Shown here: in pieces, positions 60,608 through 64,000 of the stretch
Numbering within the stretch: position 1 is the first letter of the stretch
How the letters are laid out: every line of letters starts with the position of its first letter
The notes under the pieces: generated by a model
What the model was told of the DNA's origin: nothing
Seen by the model: only the letters and a program-made list of their open reading frames with translations
The model's database searches: none
DNA from: Diplonema papillatum
Taxonomy: Eukaryota > Euglenozoa > Diplonemea > Diplonemida > Diplonemidae
Assembly: GCA_030068145.1 (NCBI GenBank)
Contig: JAPJBO010000542.1
Coordinates: forward strand, 1 to 64,000
DNA: 64,000 nucleotides
Reading direction: 5' to 3'
Translations under genes and position numbers: made by a program

Positions 60608-62692
60608 TTAAATATCCGGTCTGTCGTCCGGCTCGCAGCGCGGGCGCGGGGCGTCCAGCAAAGACTTATTGACAGGTGGCGGCGGTATGGGCGCCCCCCG
60701 CGCGAAATACGCGACGAACAGGCAGAAGAACGCGAGCGAAAAGGAGTAGAAGGCCAGGTAAGACGCGAGGTCCCGGTAGAACCGGACCCGCCGGCGCACG
60801 GAGCTCGACCCCGCGGCCGCCAACGCGGCGCTGTTCATGCTTCCGAGGCTGCTGGCGAGGACGGCCGCCGCCGGGGCTGGCGTGTGCGCGTTTTCCATCG
60901 GAGCTTGCGTCGGCGCTGTTGTCGGCGGCTCCGGCACGGGTGCTTGTGTGCGATTTGATGTCGGCCCCATTGTTGGTGGCGCCGCGGTTTCCGTGTGTGG
61001 TGATGGTGGAGGCACTGATGATGGCGCAACTGTTGGCGCTGCAGTTGGTGGCAGAGTGGGAGGCGGGACAATACGTGGTGCACTCGTTGGCGGTGCCACA
61101 GTGGACGGTGCGAAAGTGAGTTGTGCGTCAGTTGGAGGTGCGATAGTTGGTACAACAGTTGGAGGTGCGATAGTCGGTACAACAGTTGGAGGTGCGACAG
61201 TCGGTATAGCAGTTGGAGGTGCGGCAGTCGGTACAACAGTTGGAGGTGTGACAGTCGGTATAGCAGTTGGAGGTGCGGCAGTCGGTACAACAGTTGGAGG
61301 TGCGATAGTCGGTATAGCAGTTGGAGGTGCGAGAGTTGGCACAACAGTTGGAGGTGCGACAGTCAGTGGTGCATCAGTGGGAGGTGCGACAGTCGGTACA
61401 ACTGTCGGAGGTGCGACAGTCAGTGGTGCATCAGTGGGAGGTGCGACAGTCGGTACAACTGTTGGAGGTGCGACTGTCAGTGGTGCATCAGTGGGAGGTG
61501 CGACAGTCGGTACAACAGTTGGAGGTGCGACAGTCAGTGGTGCATCAGTGGGAGGTGCGACAGTCGGTACAACTGTTGGAGGTGCGACTGTCAGTGGGGC
61601 ATCAGTGGGAGGTGCGACAGTCGGTACAACAGTTGGAGGTGCGACAGTCAGTGGTGCATCAGTGGGAGGTGCGACAGTCGGTACAACTGTTGGAGGTGCG
61701 ACTGTCAGTGGGGCATCAGTGGGAGGTGCGACAGTCGGTACAACAGTTGGAGGTGCGACAGTCAGTGGTGCATCAGTGGGAGGTGCGACAGTCGGTACAA
61801 CTGTTGGAGGTGCGACTGTCAGTGGGGCATCAGTGGGAGGTGCGACAGTCGGTACAACAGTTGGAGGTGCGACAGTCAGTGGTGCATCAGTGGGAGGTGC
61901 GACAGTCGGTACAACTGTTGGAGGTGCGACAGTCAGCGGTGCACCAGTGGGAGGTGCGACAGTCGGTACAACTGTTGGAGGTGCGACAGTCAGTGGGGCA
62001 TCAGTTGGTGTGACAGTTGAAGGTGCAACAGTGAGCGGCGCGATAGTGGGCGGTGCCGATGAAGCTGGCTCGGTTGGCGTTACGCAATCGTATCTGTACT
62101 GGAAACCGCCGGAACAACTGACAAGATTTATTCTATTTATCACCAGATTCGCTGGACACTGCACGTCAAACACGGTGATATCACCCACCACGTTGCTCGT
62201 TCCGCTTACAGGGTGACAAGTGGTGTAGTACGTGGTTGTCGCGACAGACGTGTAGCCAAAATGCGCCTCGGGTTTTTTTCTGTCAAATCTAAGCCTGAAC
62301 TTGATGCCTCCGTTGCAGGTCTCCCACGACCAGTTGTCTAATGCCAAGCCTGTCGTCGCAAGTGAATAAAACCTCGTCATGTCATTCCACTCATTTGCAT
62401 AGTGGCACGCGCTTGTAGCGCCTCCTCCATCAGCTCCCCACTGCACATCCGTGTCACAGCGGGCACCGCATTGGAGGTACCCGCTGCTGCAGGTGCCTTG
62501 TACCATATGGAACCCGGCCATCACCCCGCCCCCAGGGCAGTTGCATTTAAACAACGATCCGAGCATGGGATCGGTCGCGAGGACACAGCTGCCGGTGAAT
62601 TCCTCTACAATTGCGGCGTCACACCGCGCGGCGAGCCAGAAGAGCAATACCAGCGCCTGGGCATGCACGCCGTGTCTCCTATCGAAGGACAT
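60608..62692 (-). CDS. Mucin-like membrane-anchored surface protein
   Basis: 694 codons, no intron. Signal peptide at 1-26 (QALVLLFWLAARCDA), then a Cys-rich outer domain at about 27-210 (CNCPGGGVMAGFHMVQGTC; CPANLVINRINLVSCSGGF) with a WSWETCNGG stretch, then a long Pro/Thr/Val/Ala-rich stalk of tandem repeats (PTDAPLTVAPPTVVPTVAP, 19 residues, about 12 units, followed by nine-residue PPTAIPTVA / PPTVVPTIA units), a further Pro/Thr region, one membrane segment at about 642-664 (LASYLAFYSFSLAFFCLFVA) and a 30-residue tail (PIPPPPVNKSLLDAPRPRC). Such stalks are heavily O-glycosylated and hold a binding domain away from the cell. The outer domain has a dermatopontin-like feel, but I cannot assign it. 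Likely a wall or surface adhesin. Confidence 0.82.
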   Translation of the reverse strand: MSFDRRHGVHAQALVLLFWLAARCDAAIVEEFTGSCVLATDPMLGSLFKCNCPGGGVMAGFHMVQGTCSSGYLQCGARCDTDVQWGADGGGATSACHYANEWNDMTRFYSLATTGLALDNWSWETCNGGIKFRLRFDRKKPEAHFGYTSVATTTYYTTCHPVSGTSNVVGDITVFDVQCPANLVINRINLVSCSGGFQYRYDCVTPTEPASSAPPTIAPLTVAPSTVTPTDAPLTVAPPTVVPTVAPPTGAPLTVAPPTVVPTVAPPTDAPLTVAPPTVVPTVAPPTDAPLTVAPPTVVPTVAPPTDAPLTVAPPTVVPTVAPPTDAPLTVAPPTVVPTVAPPTDAPLTVAPPTVVPTVAPPTDAPLTVAPPTVVPTVAPPTDAPLTVAPPTVVPTVAPPTDAPLTVAPPTVVPTVAPPTDAPLTVAPPTVVPTVAPPTDAPLTVAPPTVVPTLAPPTAIPTIAPPTVVPTAAPPTAIPTVTPPTVVPTAAPPTAIPTVAPPTVVPTIAPPTVVPTIAPPTDAQLTFAPSTVAPPTSAPRIVPPPTLPPTAAPTVAPSSVPPPSPHTETAAPPTMGPTSNRTQAPVPEPPTTAPTQAPMENAHTPAPAAAVLASSLGSMNSAALAAAGSSSVRRRVRFYRDLASYLAFYSFSLAFFCLFVAYFARGAPIPPPPVNKSLLDAPRPRCEPDDRPDI
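61140..62045 (-). repeat. In-frame 57 bp array with 27 bp arm, coding for the mucin stalk
   Basis: About twelve 57 bp units (61360-62000), each a 27 plus 30 base compound, and a run of 27 bp units (61140-61360). Between about 61490 and 61900 alternate units differ at fixed positions (TGGTGCAT against GGGGCAT; ACAACAG against ACAACTG), giving a 114 bp higher-order period. All unit lengths are multiples of three, so copy-number change keeps the frame. Confidence 0.92.
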
Positions 62693-64000
62693 GAGCGCCG
62701 TCCAGTCAATGCACCGGCTGAAGCCGACTTAACCTCGAATACGCCTCAATTCTGCTCGTCGGCGATCGATCAAACGGGGGACCGTCCGAACAAAGGGAGG
62801 TGCTTGCGACCGCGGTGTTGTCGTATCTACCACAAGCTCCGTCGTAGGTTTTGACCGAGAAAAATGGCCTTCCTCAAGCCTGAATCCGGGTCACCTGTTG
62901 GCAGTGCTGTGCCAGCAGAAGTGGAGTGCCAGATGCACGATGCGGGTTCGGTGGCAGCGTGAGGTTTTCTTTGGTGTTCCCTTCAACCAAAGAAGACACA
63001 ACACGTGCCAACTACCTCCCTCACGGGTCGATTTATGTTTGCCGGGTGGGTAGGAGCAGCTTGCTTTGCACAGCCTACCTGTCTGTTCGACATGAAAAGG
63101 ATGCGATATATTCGAGCACCGGGTTTATCCTCTACCTCTCGGTCCATCCCGCTGGGGCAGTCTACACACCCCACAGCGACGCACTCAGCACGAGAGGCGT
63201 CTCGGCGGTTTGCCTCCCATGTGCGAGGGGACACTGCTTCACGGGCGCTCTTCACACGGTACACAGATTTCAGGTTCTGGCTTCATGCTGTAATTCTACT
63301 AAAGTGTTAGGTGGTTGTCTCGGCGGCGAGGGGCACTGTTCCACAGGGCACTAGTGGGGTTTTCACCTAGTCGCAGTAGATCGTACTGGGTAAAGAGTCC
63401 ACTTTGCGGGGTACCCTGCACTGGGCTCGCGGTCGACGCTGTCCGAAAGGTTTCCTGACAGGACTGGACTGACTCGTTTTCTGTGAACTACGAAACTCCT
63501 CATGTTCCCACCAGCGGCCCTTGTTTGAGAACGCTCGGGTGATCATTTGTTGCCTAACACCGTTGCTGCGCCTCTCAAGACCGTCGTTCACAGAGCTTGC
63601 AGACAGGAGTCCTTCGCATCTTTGTGTCTTCGGCGAGTGGGATGTGGCCATACATGCTCTAACCCCCGTTTCTGGTCTCTCGTGTCGGGCCGCATTGTAG
63701 ACGCATCCATGTTCATGCACGGCGGAGAAACGGAAGCAAACGACGGGTGAGGCGCGGTTGCCCGACATTGATGGGATGGAGTGCAGCTAGAAAATGGTAC
63801 TGATGTGACGAAGTGACGAACGGGGGTGAGGGCAGGGGGGGGATGATTCGAAAATGGTCCGCTTTTTCTTCTCGTTTCCTTTTCTTTTGCGAGAGGGAAG
63901 GGAGTGTGGCTGTCATCTTGCCGCCGCGAATCAGCAGGTGCACTCTTCTCCGCACCAGGCTGCTATATTGAAACAACACAAAGGAAGCGGCACACGTAGC
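62693..64000. other. No gene recognised
   Basis: Upstream region of the mucin-like gene. Several short open frames exist, none with start, splice or domain support. Confidence 0.4.

Noticed and set aside
61121-62216. Long open frames on the plus strand across the mucin array
   Set aside because: The 57 and 27 base units are multiples of three and lack plus-strand stops, so antisense frames stay open by chance. Only the minus strand has a signal peptide, Cys-rich domain and membrane segment.

Overview
The window is nuclear DNA of a eukaryote, probably a protist or alga. The evidence is: genes split by GT-AG introns; a mitochondrial GTPase of the MTG1 type with a leader-like N terminus; a HIF-prolyl-hydroxylase-like dioxygenase; two plant-type GH51 arabinofuranosidases; and a crowd of eukaryotic mobile elements (Helitron, LINE, tyrosine-recombinase retroelement, several MITE-like families). 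I cannot name the species. Coding exons are GC-rich and sparse. Nearly all recognisable genes lie on the minus strand, the Helitron and LINE remnants being the main exceptions.

Layout. 1-3.5 kb: tandem repeats (29-30 bp and 16 bp units) and one or two exons of unknown genes. 3.5-7.8 kb: a two-exon MTG1 gene (4574-6838) with tandem part-copies at both ends. 7.9-10 kb: a MITE and dispersed repeats. 9.97-14.44 kb: a tyrosine-recombinase retroelement in the order gag, recombinase, RT/RNase H (VIPER-like), bounded by halves of a ~220 bp short repeat ('repeat A') that recurs all over the window. 14.4-24.2 kb: two diverged copies of a ~5 kb block, each carrying an intact GH51 gene. 26.5-29.1 kb: repeats and a PHD/EGLN-like gene with a repeat A copy in its intron. 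29.7-35.2 kb: a multi-exon Helitron Rep/helicase gene cut off by a LINE reverse-transcriptase fragment. 35.7-40.5 kb: nested repeats around exons of unrecognised genes. 41.6-44.5 kb: minisatellites and an inverted retroelement remnant. 44.5-50.8 kb: two paralogous coiled-coil genes surrounded by broken copies. 52-53.7 kb: a gene for a protein with an acidic tail, plus part-copies. 54-60.5 kb: gene-poor DNA with MITEs and microsatellites. 60.6-62.7 kb: a membrane-anchored mucin-like surface protein with a 57 bp tandem array. 62.7-64 kb: nothing recognised.

Two themes tie the window together. First, short (about 0.25-0.65 kb) direct tandem duplications repeatedly copied a gene's first codons and upstream DNA and left the part-copy just upstream of the intact gene (MTG1, the Trp-rich gene, coiled-coil gene A, the acidic-tail gene). 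Second, repeat A and its diverged sister repeat B look like the end sequences of tyrosine-recombinase retroelements. The full element splits repeat A exactly at a ~19 bp core that is present on both sides, as expected if the recombinase acts on that core. The host genes show no common pathway; they are separate transcription units.
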